A stretch of 21,143 nucleotides of DNA, taken from an uncultured Parabacteroides sp. Lineage in GTDB: Bacteria; Bacteroidota; Bacteroidia; Bacteroidales; Tannerellaceae. Location of the stretch: contig CAKVBA010000050.1 in the NCBI GenBank assembly GCA_934725305.1, positions 1 to 21,143 on the forward strand. The letters run 5' to 3'. Position 1 is the first letter of the stretch; every line of letters begins with the position of its first letter. The notes below the pieces were generated by a model. The model was not told the origin of the DNA. It searched no databases and worked only from the letters and a program-made list of their open reading frames with translations. The translations under genes and the position numbers were made by a program. Shown one piece after another: positions 1 to 9,016 of the stretch.

Positions 1-4
1 CGTT

Positions 5-73
5 GGTACCGATTGGAGCGCTGAGATGGTACCGATTCCTCCGCTATGATGGTACCGTTTCGCCGATACTATC
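5..73. repeat. Three 23-bp direct repeats with core GGTACCG
   Basis: GGTACCG occurs at 5, 28 and 51, exactly 23 bp apart. The first two copies continue as GGTACCGATT and the third as GGTACCGTTT; the second and third copies are each preceded by GAT, and the rest of each unit is only loosely similar. The period is not a multiple of three, so this is not a coding repeat. Repeated short binding sites at an element end are known for IS21-family insertion sequences, so this may be the terminal part of an element lying off the left edge. No transposase sequence is visible in the window, so that reading is inference. Confidence 0.6.
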
Positions 74-135
74 ACTTATATATACCGTAATGAAAAAACA
101 ATCAAACTAATACTATATATATACGGGGAAAAACC

Positions 136-143
136 TACCTTTG
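136..143 (+). promoter_or_regulatory. Bacteroidetes -7 box (TACCTTTG) for lnb
   Basis: TACCTTTG matches the Bacteroidetes primary sigma factor -7 consensus TAnnTTTG. It ends one base before an in-frame ATG at 145. Transcription would begin about 6-8 bases downstream, near 150, so that ATG would lie at or upstream of the 5' end of the mRNA. The next in-frame ATG at 160 is therefore the better start. No clear -33 TTTG is visible at the expected distance. Confidence 0.6.
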
Positions 144-159
144 CATGAAAAATAAATTA

Positions 160-1344
160 ATGAGAAAAATAAAATTATTCCTTTATGGATGGCTCATTTG
201 CTGCATAGCTTTTAGCCAGACAAAGCTAAGCTCTGAAGCAGAAGTCAGCCTGCTTACATGTGCTCCCTTTGACGAAGAGGTATATACTGTCTATGGCCAT
301 GCGGCTCTGCGCATTCAAGACCCTATTCAAAATATCGATATGGTATTCAACTATGGATTGTTCAGTTTTGCAAAACCCAACTTCATCTATCGCTTTGCAA
401 AAGGTGAAACAGACTATCAACTGGGAGCCATCAACTACAATAATTATATAATCGAATATCAGATGAGAGGCAGTAGCGTCACCGAACAGGTTTTGAATCT
501 GCACCAGGAAGAGATAGACCGCCTGTGGAGTGCTTTGCTCATCAACTTCATGCCGGAAAACCGCGAATATCGATACAACTTCTTCTTCGATAATTGTGCA
601 ACCCGCCCGGCTGCATTGATCGAGAAGTATGTTCAGGGCAAGATTGATTACAACGATCCCTATCCTACACAGACATTCCGATCGCTTATTAACTATTGTA
701 CGCGCAATCATCCTTGGCTGACCTTCGGATGTGACTTGGCTTTGGGTAGTCCGACAGACCGTATGGCCACACAGCACGAGATGATGTTTCTTCCCTTTTA
801 CCTGAAAGAGGCCTTTGCCAATGCCTCGATTATAGACAAAGAGGGTAACAAACGTCCGTTGATTAAAGCGACCGAGGTGATCGAATCAGACGCTCCGGCC
901 GAAGACTTCCAAACATCGGTGCTCACATCACCTCTTCTTGTTGGATGGTTGCTGTTTGCCTGCATCGCCCTCCTGACCTATGCCAACTGGAGAAAGAAGA
1001 GCGATGGACGATTTATCAATGCTGTTCTGTTTTTCATAGCAGGAATTGCGGGTGTCGTTCTATTTTTTATCAGCTTCATTTCTGAACATCCCTGCACTTG
1101 CCCAAATTGGAATTTACTATGGTTACATCCGTTCCATCTGCCGGCCGCTATTTTGTTTTGCGTAAAAAAGGGAAAGATAGTGATAGATTACTATCATTTT
1201 ATTAACTTTGCGGCGCTTAGTTTAATGATTTTAGGAAGTTATTTCATTCCTCAACATATAAACACAGCATTCATTCCATTAATTCTGACGCTCTGGATGC
1301 GCTCGGGATATGGAGTTTATAAGAAGATATGGATAATCGAATGA
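160..1344 (+). CDS. lnb: Lipoprotein N-acyltransferase Lnb (DUF4105 domain plus five membrane segments)
   Basis: Lnb is the Bacteroides enzyme that adds the third (N-linked) acyl chain to diacyl lipoproteins, replacing the role of Lnt. The protein has an N-terminal signal-type helix, a periplasmic DUF4105/Lnb domain of about 230 residues, then roughly five hydrophobic segments near residues 254-275, 286-307, 319-335, 347-365 and 371-387, matching the known Lnb layout. Likely thiol-acyltransferase residues are His47 in the motif YGHAALR and Cys146 in FFDNCATR. The start at 160 is preferred over 145 because a -7 promoter box ends at 143; from 160 the leader MRKIKLFLYGWLICC reads as a normal signal sequence. 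The stop overlaps the next gene's preferred ATG by ATGA. Lipoprotein maturation next to secA makes functional sense. The family call is strong; the catalytic residues are assigned by eye. Confidence 0.85.
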   Translation: MRKIKLFLYGWLICCIAFSQTKLSSEAEVSLLTCAPFDEEVYTVYGHAALRIQDPIQNIDMVFNYGLFSFAKPNFIYRFAKGETDYQLGAINYNNYIIEYQMRGSSVTEQVLNLHQEEIDRLWSALLINFMPENREYRYNFFFDNCATRPAALIEKYVQGKIDYNDPYPTQTFRSLINYCTRNHPWLTFGCDLALGSPTDRMATQHEMMFLPFYLKEAFANASIIDKEGNKRPLIKATEVIESDAPAEDFQTSVLTSPLLVGWLLFACIALLTYANWRKKSDGRFINAVLFFIAGIAGVVLFFISFISEHPCTCPNWNLLWLHPFHLPAAILFCVKKGKIVIDYYHFINFAALSLMILGSYFIPQHINTAFIPLILTLWMRSGYGVYKKIWIIE

Positions 1345-2930
1345 GAAAGTTTTTGTCGTCCCTGATAGCCATACTCGTGGTCACAAACCTCGAGGCACAA
1401 CAGCATACCCCTAAGTTGGTGGTTTGTATCACTGTGGACCAGTTAAGAGGCGACTACATCGAATATTTCTACAACACTTTTGGCGAACGCGGATTCAAAC
1501 GGTTGATGAATGAAGGTATTGTCTATAACAATATCCGCTTCGAGTTTTCCGACATCGATCAGGCCAGTGCTTTTGCCACCTTATTTACCGGAAGCAACCC
1601 CTGCTTTCATGGCATCAGTGGCGAAAAGGTGTATGACTTCGACAACGAAAAAGAGGTATCTATCTTAAAGGATGCCGACTACTTAGGTAACTATACACGT
1701 GAGAACTACTCTCCTAAAAAGTTATACAGCTCAACCATTGGAGATGAGTTGAAAATTGCCTCCAAAGGACGCAGTGATGTTTATGCCATCGCTCCTAATC
1801 CTGAGGCTGCTATCTTATCGGCCGGACATGCGGCAAATGGTGCTTTCTGGATTGACAACCTGAATGGTAAGTGGGCTACAACCACCTACTATAAAGGAAT
1901 CCCCTGGTATGTAGATCGCTACAACAATGGTCCCGAATCCTTGTCGGCTCGCCTGGATCAGATGGTCTGGACGCCCTCATTGCCAACCGACCAGTATAAA
2001 GCATTCCCCTACTTGCTGGACGAATTGCCTTTCCGCTATACATTCAGCGAAAAGACAATGAACTGTTATCCCAACTTGAAGACCTCTCCGTTTGTCAATA
2101 AAGAGATTACAAGACTCGCTACACAATTCCTCAGCTACGGCGCCTTTGGTTCGCGCAGCTGCCCGGATATGTTGTCTGTCACCTATTATGCAGGCAATTA
2201 TCGGGGCATCATGAACAAGGAATACACACGCGAAATACAAGACACCTATTATCAGCTGGATAAGAACATAGAACAGCTGCTCGACTCAATCGACACCAAG
2301 GTGGGTCTGAAGAACACCTTGGTCGTATTCACCGGTTCGGGCTATTACAAGAGCGAAGAAGAGTATGCCGAAGGCTTGCAGATCAATGGAGGCGAGTTTC
2401 ATCCCAAACGATGTGTAGCACTGCTCAATATGTATCTGATGGCACTATATGGCCAACAGCAGAATTGGGTAAAAGGATATTATAACAACCAGATCTATCT
2501 GAATCGCAAGGCCATCGAAGAGGCCAAACTCGATCTGGGAACCATACAAGACAAAGCGGCTGAATTTATCCAAGAGTTTAGCGGCGTACAACATGTAACA
2601 ACCGATAAGGCACTGTTGGCTGGCGACTGGAACGAAGGAACTATCAAATTCCGTCAAGGCACACATCATTTGGGACGTGGAGACCTCATCATTGAGTTAC
2701 AGCCAAGCTGGAAAATCAATCATGACAATCCAAAAGAGAAGGTTAAGGTAATCCGCAACAATGCGGTAATCACTCCTTTGGTATTTATGGGAAATGGGTT
2801 GAAACCACAACATATCTATCGCGAAGTGAAAGCAACCGAAGTTGCCCCTTCTATAACCCATATATTGAGAATCAGGCCACCAAATGCCTCTCAGAGCCTA
2901 CCGCTTTGGGAGTTGACTGTCAAACGCTAA
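1341..2930 (+). CDS. PafA-like alkaline phosphatase superfamily protein, probably catalytically inactive
   Basis: The fold is that of the type I phosphodiesterase / PafA-type alkaline phosphatases. PKLVVCITVDQLRGDY near residues 24-39 matches the family's opening strand with the first metal aspartate (Asp33), and FKRLMNEG and ATLFTGSNP follow in the usual order. By-eye alignment shows loss of most of the active site: the nucleophile Thr becomes Gln74 (DIDQASAF), the Asp-x3-His metal pair becomes Asn286 and Ile290 (AGNYRGIM), the ADHG motif becomes TGSGY (Ser333-Gly334), and the late THG histidine is not found. A signal peptide (MRKFLSSLIAILVVTNLEAQ) places it in the periplasm. The start at 1341 gives an ATGA overlap with lnb; an ATG at 1329 would also be possible. 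It lies between lnb and secA, 98 bp before the latter. It may be a scaffold or binding protein; its role is unknown. Confidence 0.75.
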   Translation: MRKFLSSLIAILVVTNLEAQQHTPKLVVCITVDQLRGDYIEYFYNTFGERGFKRLMNEGIVYNNIRFEFSDIDQASAFATLFTGSNPCFHGISGEKVYDFDNEKEVSILKDADYLGNYTRENYSPKKLYSSTIGDELKIASKGRSDVYAIAPNPEAAILSAGHAANGAFWIDNLNGKWATTTYYKGIPWYVDRYNNGPESLSARLDQMVWTPSLPTDQYKAFPYLLDELPFRYTFSEKTMNCYPNLKTSPFVNKEITRLATQFLSYGAFGSRSCPDMLSVTYYAGNYRGIMNKEYTREIQDTYYQLDKNIEQLLDSIDTKVGLKNTLVVFTGSGYYKSEEEYAEGLQINGGEFHPKRCVALLNMYLMALYGQQQNWVKGYYNNQIYLNRKAIEEAKLDLGTIQDKAAEFIQEFSGVQHVTTDKALLAGDWNEGTIKFRQGTHHLGRGDLIIELQPSWKINHDNPKEKVKVIRNNAVITPLVFMGNGLKPQHIYREVKATEVAPSITHILRIRPPNASQSLPLWELTVKR

Positions 2931-3028
2931 CACGCATTTGACCGTTAACCGCATTTATCTATTATCTATTAATCATGTGTGGGGAATAATGCCCCTCAAA
3001 CAAACAGAAATAAATAAAACAATATATC

Positions 3029-6000
3029 ATGGGATTTAACGAATTTCTGACCAAACTGTTCGGAAACAAGTCACAACGTGACCTGAAGGAGATTACACCT
3101 TATGTAGAGAAAGTAAAGGCTGTATATCCATCTATAAAAGAGCTCAGCAATGACGAGTTGCGTGCTAAAACGGATGAGATCAAACAACGTATCCAAGACT
3201 TTGTTGCTGACGAACGCGCCAAAGTAAACGAACTGCGCCAAGGTATTGAAAACAAAGAGCTGGAAGAGCGTGAAGCTATCTGGGCCGAAGTTGACAAAAT
3301 TGAGAAAACTATCACAGACAAGATGGAAATTGTTCTGGAAGAATCATTGCCGGAAGTATTCGCCATCATGAAAGATACAGCTCGCCGTTTTGCCGAGAAT
3401 CCTGAAGTGGTAGTAACAGCTACTCAGTTTGACCGCGACTTGGCTACTCAATTCGATTTCGTACGCATCGAAGACGATAAAGCCATCTATCAAAACCATT
3501 GGAAAGCCGGCGGTAACGAAGTTACTTGGGATATGGTACACTATGATGTACAGCTGTTCGGTGGTGTGGTTTTGCACAAAGGTAAAATTGCGGAAATGGC
3601 AACCGGTGAAGGTAAGACATTGGTGGCTACACTGCCTGTATTCTTGAATGCCTTGACTCGTAACGGTGTACACGTTGTTACTGTCAACGACTACTTGTCA
3701 AAACGTGACTCCGAATGGATGGGACCGTTGTATATGTTCCATGGATTGTCGGTAGATTGTATCGACAAGCACCAGCCGAACTCAGATGCTCGCCGCAAGG
3801 CTTACAATGCCGATATCACATTCGGTACAAACAACGAATTTGGTTTCGACTATCTGCGCGACAACATGGCTATTAGTCCGAACGACCTGGTACAGCGCAA
3901 ACACAACTATGCTATCGTCGATGAGGTGGACTCTGTGTTGATTGACGATGCACGTACTCCGTTGATCATCTCCGGCCCGATTCCCCGTGGTGAAGAACAG
4001 TTGTTCGAACAATTCCGCCCGAATGTGGAAGTTGTTGTGAATGCCCAGCGCGACCTTTGCTCTAAGATGTTGATCGAGGCAAAGAAGAAGATGAGCAGCA
4101 GCGACCCGAAAGTGGTAGAAGAGGGAAGCATCCAGCTTTTCCGTTCATACAAGGGTTATCCACGTAACAAAGCATTGATCAAATACCTCAGCGAAGAGGG
4201 TATCAAATCTCAGATGTTGAAGACCGAAGAATACTTCATGTCTGAAAATATGCGTCACATGCACGAAGCTACAGACGAACTGTATTTCGTTATTGACGAA
4301 AAGAACAACAGTATTGAACTGACAGATAAAGGTATCGACCTGTTGACCGGTAAAACAGACGATCCTTCGTTCTTCGTATTGCCCGACATCACTACAGAAT
4401 TGTCGCAGCTCGACAATATGGGAGGTACAGACGAAGAAAAGCAGATAAAGAAAGATACTATCCTGGCAAACTACTCTGTCAAGAGTGAACGTGTTCACAC
4501 CATCAACCAGCTGTTAAAGGCTTATGCACTGTTTGAAAAGGATATCCAGTATGTTGTTATCGACAATAAAGTAATGATTGTGGATGAGCAGACCGGCCGT
4601 ATCATGGATGGCCGCCGATATTCTGACGGTTTGCATCAGGCTATCGAAGCAAAGGAGCACGTAAAGGTAGAAGCTGCCACACAGACATTCGCTACAATCA
4701 CATTGCAGAATTACTTCCGTATGTACCACAAATTGTCAGGTATGACCGGTACAGCTGAAACAGAAGCAGGTGAATTCTGGGATATCTATAAGCTGGATGT
4801 GGTTGTAATCCCAACCAACCGCCCGATTGCCCGTAAGGACATGAACGACCGTATCTACAAGACAAAGCGTGAGAAATACAACGCTGTTATTGAAGAGGTT
4901 GTCCGACTGACTGAAGCAGGACGCCCGGTATTGGTGGGTACAACATCTGTCGAGATCTCTGAATTGCTGAGCCGTATGTTGGCTATGCGTAAGATCAAGC
5001 ACAATGTGTTGAATGCGAAGTTGCACCAGAAAGAGGCCGAAATCGTTGCTTTGGCTGGTCAGAGCAGTACGGTTACGATTGCAACCAACATGGCCGGTCG
5101 TGGTACAGATATCAAGCTGAGCAAAGAGGTTAAAGCAGCCGGAGGTTTGGCCATCATTGGTACAGAACGTCACGAGAGCCGTCGTGTTGACCGCCAGTTA
5201 CGTGGTCGTGCAGGACGTCAGGGCGACCCGGGTTCTTCTGTATTCTTTGTCTCTCTGGAAGATGACCTGATGCGTCTGTTTGCATCCGAAAAGATTGCCG
5301 GCCTGATGGATAAACTGGGCTTCAAAGAGGGAGAAGTATTGGAACACAAGATGCTGAGCAAATCAGTAGAACGTGCACAGAAGAAGGTAGAAGAAAACAA
5401 CTTCGGTATCCGTAAACGTTTGCTGGAATTTGATGACGTTATGAACTCACAACGTACGGTGATCTATACTCGTCGTCGCCATGCCTTGATGGGTGAACGT
5501 ATCGGTCTGGACGTTTTGAATACAATCTACGATACTTCCAACGCTATTGTTGAGCAGCATGCCGATGCACAGGATTATGATGGCTTCAAGATGGAATTGT
5601 TCAAAACATTTGCTATGGAATGTCCGTTCACTATAGATGAATTCAGAGGAACAAAACCAGAGCAGTTGGCAGACAAGCTGTTTGAAAAAGCATTGTATCA
5701 GTTCAAACGCCGTATGGAACGCATGACTCAGATTGCCAACCCGGTTATCAAGCAGGTATATGAAAACCAGGGAGCAATGTATGAAAACATCATGATTCCT
5801 ATCACTGACGGACAGCGCATGTACAACATCTCTTGCAACTTGAAAGAGGCATACGAAACAGAATCTCGTGCCATCAACAAGGCATTCCAGAAATCTGTTA
5901 TCCTACATACCATTGACGAAGGATGGAAAGAACATCTGCGCGAAATGGACGAATTGCGCCACTCTGTACAGAACGCAAGCTACGAAAATAAGGATCCTCT

Positions 6001-6385
6001 GTTGATCTACAAGCTGGAATCTTACAACCTGTTCAAGGCGATGGTGGATACGATGAACCGCAAAACGGCGGCTATCTTGATGCGTGGACAGATTCCTGTA
6101 GCTCAGGAACCGACTGAAGAAGAACGCGAAGCCATGGCTGCCAGACAAGCGGCTGCCGCCGAAGCTGCCCGCAGACAACAGATCGAGGTCAGACAGAGCG
6201 AACCGGAACAGCATGAAGACATGAGCAAATACCGTACAGAGAAAAGCAACATCAACGGTAGCAACGAGCACGAAGAGGAACACAAACAGGAACCGATACG
6301 TGCCGAAAAACGTGTAGGCCGCAACGATCCATGTCCTTGCGGTAGTGGCAAGAAATATAAGAACTGTCACGGACAAGGCTTATAA
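3029..6385 (+). CDS. secA: Protein translocase ATPase subunit SecA
   Basis: SecA drives secretory preproteins through SecYEG using ATP. Visible elements in order: Walker A ATGEGKT near residue 192, [12 protein letters not shown], the Walker [20 protein letters not shown] near 297, a long preprotein-binding region with the extra length typical of Bacteroidetes, [39 protein letters not shown], and the arginine-rich [15 protein letters not shown] of the second nucleotide-binding domain. The acidic and Ala/Gln-rich linker near 1030-1090 leads to the zinc-binding tail [19 protein letters not shown], which contacts SecB or lipids. At 1118 residues it is longer than the roughly 900-residue E. coli protein but normal for this phylum. 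The 98-bp gap before it holds a short GGGG/CCCC hairpin and no convincing TAnnTTTG box, so co-transcription with the two upstream genes is plausible. Confidence 0.97.
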   Translation: MGFNEFLTKLFGNKSQRDLKEITPYVEKVKAVYPSIKELSNDELRAKTDEIKQRIQDFVADERAKVNELRQGIENKELEEREAIWAEVDKIEKTITDKMEIVLEESLPEVFAIMKDTARRFAENPEVVVTATQFDRDLATQFDFVRIEDDKAIYQNHWKAGGNEVTWDMVHYDVQLFGGVVLHKGKIAEMATGEGKTLVATLPVFLNALTRNGVHVVTVNDYLSKRDSEWMGPLYMFHGLSVDCIDKHQPNSDARRKAYNADITFGTNNEFGFDYLRDNMAISPNDLVQRKHNYAIVDEVDSVLIDDARTPLIISGPIPRGEEQLFEQFRPNVEVVVNAQRDLCSKMLIEAKKKMSSSDPKVVEEGSIQLFRSYKGYPRNKALIKYLSEEGIKSQMLKTEEYFMSENMRHMHEATDELYFVIDEKNNSIELTDKGIDLLTGKTDDPSFFVLPDITTELSQLDNMGGTDEEKQIKKDTILANYSVKSERVHTINQLLKAYALFEKDIQYVVIDNKVMIVDEQTGRIMDGRRYSDGLHQAIEAKEHVKVEAATQTFATITLQNYFRMYHKLSGMTGTAETEAGEFWDIYKLDVVVIPTNRPIARKDMNDRIYKTKREKYNAVIEEVVRLTEAGRPVLVGTTSVEISELLSRMLAMRKIKHNVLNAKLHQKEAEIVALAGQSSTVTIATNMAGRGTDIKLSKEVKAAGGLAIIGTERHESRRVDRQLRGRAGRQGDPGSSVFFVSLEDDLMRLFASEKIAGLMDKLGFKEGEVLEHKMLSKSVERAQKKVEENNFGIRKRLLEFDDVMNSQRTVIYTRRRHALMGERIGLDVLNTIYDTSNAIVEQHADAQDYDGFKMELFKTFAMECPFTIDEFRGTKPEQLADKLFEKALYQFKRRMERMTQIANPVIKQVYENQGAMYENIMIPITDGQRMYNISCNLKEAYETESRAINKAFQKSVILHTIDEGWKEHLREMDELRHSVQNASYENKDPLLIYKLESYNLFKAMVDTMNRKTAAILMRGQIPVAQEPTEEEREAMAARQAAAAEAARRQQIEVRQSEPEQHEDMSKYRTEKSNINGSNEHEEEHKQEPIRAEKRVGRNDPCPCGSGKKYKNCHGQGL

Positions 6386-6387
6386 GA

Positions 6388-6414
6388 ATAGAATTATATT
6401 CTATCTTATAGAAT
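6388..6414. other. Three-arm alternative hairpin just after secA
   Basis: ATAGAAT (6388-6394), ATTCTAT (6398-6404) and ATAGAAT (6408-6414) allow the central arm to pair with either neighbour, giving two mutually exclusive 6-7 bp stems three bases after the secA stop. There is no T-run directly after, so it is not a classical terminator. It could act as a 3'-end stabiliser or pause site. Confidence 0.4.
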
Positions 6415-6430
6415 GTATAACCCCAAAGAG

Positions 6431-6593
6431 GCTGCGTCAAAATAGTTGTTTTGAACCAGCTTCGCAAGGTGTGCCAGAATTAGTAAAATGTAAGGCGCTG
6501 AGGATAAAACCGACAGGAATTTACGGATGTAAAAAACTAAGGGTGAATTCTGAAAGCAACGAAGCAATTTGCAATTATGGCACACTGTTTTTT
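6431..6593 (+). repeat. Non-coding hairpin-rich element between secA and the glycerate kinase gene
   Basis: GCTGCGTCAAAA (6431-6442) pairs imperfectly with TTTTGAACCAGC (6449-6460). Further out, GTGTGCC (6470-6476) is the exact reverse complement of GGCACAC (6579-6585); the match extends imperfectly inwards (GAATT versus AATTA) and is followed by six T residues (6588-6593). This has the look of a decayed miniature repeat that may double as the secA terminator. The GCTGYGTCAA word recurs in the terminator at 8979 and, loosely, at 17573. No coding potential was recognised here. Confidence 0.45.
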
Positions 6594-6609
6594 ATAATAG
6601 TACGATAGT

Positions 6610-7776
6610 ATGAAAAAGATAATCATCGCCATCGACTCCTTTAAAGGAAGTCTCTCTTCGGCAGAGATTGCTAATGCTGTGGAAAAGGGGCTGCTCTCGG
6701 TCTTTCCCTCATGCGAGATCTTAAAGATTCCCATCGCAGACGGAGGTGAAGGCACTGTAGAGGCTTTGGTACAAGCCACACAGGGAAAATATATACAGGT
6801 AGAAGTAAACAACCCTTTGATGCAACCGGTCCAAGCGACCTATGGCATTTTAGGAAACTCCACCACGGCCGTCATTGAGATATCTGCGGCCAGCGGACTG
6901 ACACTTGTACCTTGGAGAGAAGGTCTGGTCATGGAGACAACAACCTATGGAACGGGAGAATTGATCCGCCATGCCATCGGACGGGGTTGCAGAGAGTTTA
7001 TTATAGGTATTGGTGGCAGTGCTACCAATGATGCCGGCGTAGGCATGCTCGCGGCTCTTGGTTTCCGATTCCTCAATGCAGAGGGCAAAGAGGTTGCTCC
7101 TACCGGAAGCGGACTGAAACAGATTGTCTCGATAGATTGTACCGGACAGATGCCAGAACTGCAGGATTGCCGATTCCATATTCTGACAGATGTGAAAAAC
7201 CCATTCTGCGGCAAAGAGGGAGCGGCATATATATTCGCCCCTCAAAAAGGAGCGACTCCAAAGCAAGTGGAGCTACTTGATGAAGGATTGGAACACATCG
7301 CCACGCTACTATCAACGTTCTATAAACAACCCATCAATAAGGTAGCCGGAGCAGGTGCCGGTGGAGGCATAGCCGGAGGTTGCTTGGCAATGTTAAATGC
7401 AGAAATAGAACCCGGCATCGAAGTAATCAAACAGCAGCTCCATTTTGACGAACAAATCAAAGGAGCCGACCTCATCCTGACCGGCGAAGGCAAGGTGGAT
7501 GGACAGACTATGCAGGGAAAAGTAGTATCGGGAGTCTTGACATCGGCTCATAGACAAATGATACCTGTGGTTGTTCTGACGGGCAACTGTGCCGACGCTC
7601 AAACAGAGCCACTGTATGCCCTAGGCATGACGGCAATATTTTCGATACATCCGGCTCCAATCTCCCTTAAAAAAGCTTTAGAACCTAATTATACAGCCAC
7701 ACAATTAACTAAAATCGCGGAGCAAATTGCACGCCTTTCGAAGATTAATAAGTTTTTTGAAAAAAAGTCCGTCTAA
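6610..7776 (+). CDS. glxK: Glycerate 2-kinase (GarK/GlxK family)
   Basis: This enzyme phosphorylates D-glycerate to 2-phosphoglycerate, feeding glycerate from sugar-acid or serine breakdown into lower glycolysis. Family signatures are all present: the opening IAIDSFKGSLSS (residues 7-17), ADGGEGTVEAL (43-53), TTYGTGEL near 111-118, the glycine-rich GIGGSATNDAGVGMLAALG (133-151), AGAGAGGGIAGG near 247-257, and LTGEGKVDGQT (290-300). The length of 388 residues is close to the family's usual 375-385. There is no Shine-Dalgarno sequence, as is normal for the phylum; the leader holds TATAAT at 6593-6598, which may or may not be meaningful in Bacteroidetes. The gene ends 63 bp before alanine dehydrogenase on the same strand, so partial co-transcription is possible. 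garK and glxK paralogues cannot be told apart from the sequence alone. Confidence 0.92.
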   Translation: MKKIIIAIDSFKGSLSSAEIANAVEKGLLSVFPSCEILKIPIADGGEGTVEALVQATQGKYIQVEVNNPLMQPVQATYGILGNSTTAVIEISAASGLTLVPWREGLVMETTTYGTGELIRHAIGRGCREFIIGIGGSATNDAGVGMLAALGFRFLNAEGKEVAPTGSGLKQIVSIDCTGQMPELQDCRFHILTDVKNPFCGKEGAAYIFAPQKGATPKQVELLDEGLEHIATLLSTFYKQPINKVAGAGAGGGIAGGCLAMLNAEIEPGIEVIKQQLHFDEQIKGADLILTGEGKVDGQTMQGKVVSGVLTSAHRQMIPVVVLTGNCADAQTEPLYALGMTAIFSIHPAPISLKKALEPNYTATQLTKIAEQIARLSKINKFFEKKSV

Positions 7777-7839
7777 AATTACTTTATGTCAAAATAATAT
7801 GTAAATTGCAGGCGTATTAACCTTATAAATACTACCATT

Positions 7840-8943
7840 ATGATTATTGGAGTTCCTAAAGAGATTAAAAACAACGAGAATCGCGTTGCACTTACTCCTG
7901 CTGGAGTGAAAGAATTAGTAAAAAGAGGCCATACTGTTTATGTACAGCATACGGCAGGTGAGAACAGTGGTTTTGCTGATGCAGAATATACAGAAGCAGG
8001 AGCAACTATTCTTCCGACTATCGAAGACGTTTACGCTATTGCTGAAATGATCGTTAAGGTAAAAGAACCTATCGCAGCTGAGTACCCATTAGTACGCAAA
8101 GGCCAGTTGTTATTTACCTATTTCCACTTTGCATCAGACGAAGCTCTGACACATGCAATGTTGAATAGCGGCGCTACATGTATCGCCTACGAAACAGTTG
8201 AAGCTCGTGACCACTCTTTACCATTGTTGATTCCTATGAGTGAAGTTGCAGGACGTATGTCTGTACAAGAAGGAGCTCGCTTCTTGGAAAAACCTCAGGG
8301 CGGTAAAGGTAAATTGTTAGGTGGTGTACCGGGTGTTAAGCCGGCTAAAGTCCTTGTATTAGGTGGTGGTATTGTTGGTTACAATGCTGCTTTGATGGCT
8401 GCTGGTTTGGGTGCTGACGTTACTATCGCAGATATCTCTTTGCCACGTTTGCGCTATTTGACAGACGTTATGCCTAAGAACGTGAAGACAATGTACTCTT
8501 CTACTCATAATATCGAACAAGAATTGCCGACTACAGACTTGGTAATTGGTGCAGTTTTGATTCCGGGTGCTAAGACTCCGAACTTGATTACAAAAGAAAT
8601 GTTGCCTTTGATGCGCAAGGGTTCTGTTATGGTTGACGTTGCTATCGACCAGGGCGGTTGCTTCGGTACATCTCACGCTACTACTCATGCTGAACCTATT
8701 TTCGAAGTTGAAAATGTTGTTCACTATTGCGTAGCTAACATTCCGGGTGCAGTTCCTCAGACTTCTACATTGGCTCTTACTAACGCTACAATGCCGTATG
8801 TATTGAGATTGGCTGATAATGGTTGGGAAAAAGCTTGTGAAGCTGACGCTGGTTTGAAACGTGGTCTTAACATCATCGATGGTAAGATTGTTTATAAAGC
8901 TGTTGCTGATGCATTCAATTTGCCTTATACTCCGCTTGCATAA
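7840..8943 (+). CDS. ald: Alanine dehydrogenase
   Basis: The enzyme interconverts L-alanine and pyruvate plus ammonia using NAD in the cytoplasm, linking amino-acid use to central carbon metabolism. Key residues known from the family are at their canonical positions: Arg15 in ENRVALTP, Lys75 in KVKEP, His96 in TYFHFASDE and Asp270 in VDVAIDQGG. The NAD-binding Rossmann motif VLGGGIVGYNA lies at 173-183. The length of 367 is typical. Codon use is rich in GCT, GGT and GTT compared with the neighbouring glycerate kinase, which suggests strong expression. A stem-loop with a T-run follows at 8979-9016. The 63-bp leader shows no clear promoter box. Confidence 0.96.
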   Translation: MIIGVPKEIKNNENRVALTPAGVKELVKRGHTVYVQHTAGENSGFADAEYTEAGATILPTIEDVYAIAEMIVKVKEPIAAEYPLVRKGQLLFTYFHFASDEALTHAMLNSGATCIAYETVEARDHSLPLLIPMSEVAGRMSVQEGARFLEKPQGGKGKLLGGVPGVKPAKVLVLGGGIVGYNAALMAAGLGADVTIADISLPRLRYLTDVMPKNVKTMYSSTHNIEQELPTTDLVIGAVLIPGAKTPNLITKEMLPLMRKGSVMVDVAIDQGGCFGTSHATTHAEPIFEVENVVHYCVANIPGAVPQTSTLALTNATMPYVLRLADNGWEKACEADAGLKRGLNIIDGKIVYKAVADAFNLPYTPLA

Positions 8944-8978
8944 GTAGTTGTATATAATCTAAGTACTTCATAACATGG

Positions 8979-9016
8979 GGCTGTGTCAAGACATCTGTTT
9001 TGATGCAGCCTTTTTT
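8979..9016 (+). terminator. Rho-independent terminator after ald
   Basis: GGCTGTGTCAA (8979-8989) pairs with TTGATGCAGCC (9000-9010), allowing G-T wobbles, and is followed directly by six T residues (9011-9016). It lies 36 bp after the ald stop. The arm resembles the GCTGCGTCAAAA word seen at 6431. Confidence 0.85.

Noticed and set aside
2931..3028. Dedicated secA promoter
   Set aside because: TTTG at 2937-2940 is followed after 19 bp by TATTATCT, which lacks the TTTG half of the -7 box, so it was not called as a promoter.
7777..7839. Riboswitch or leader-peptide control before ald
   Set aside because: The gap is only 63 bases, AT-rich, and shows no stable stem or conserved aptamer-like pattern.
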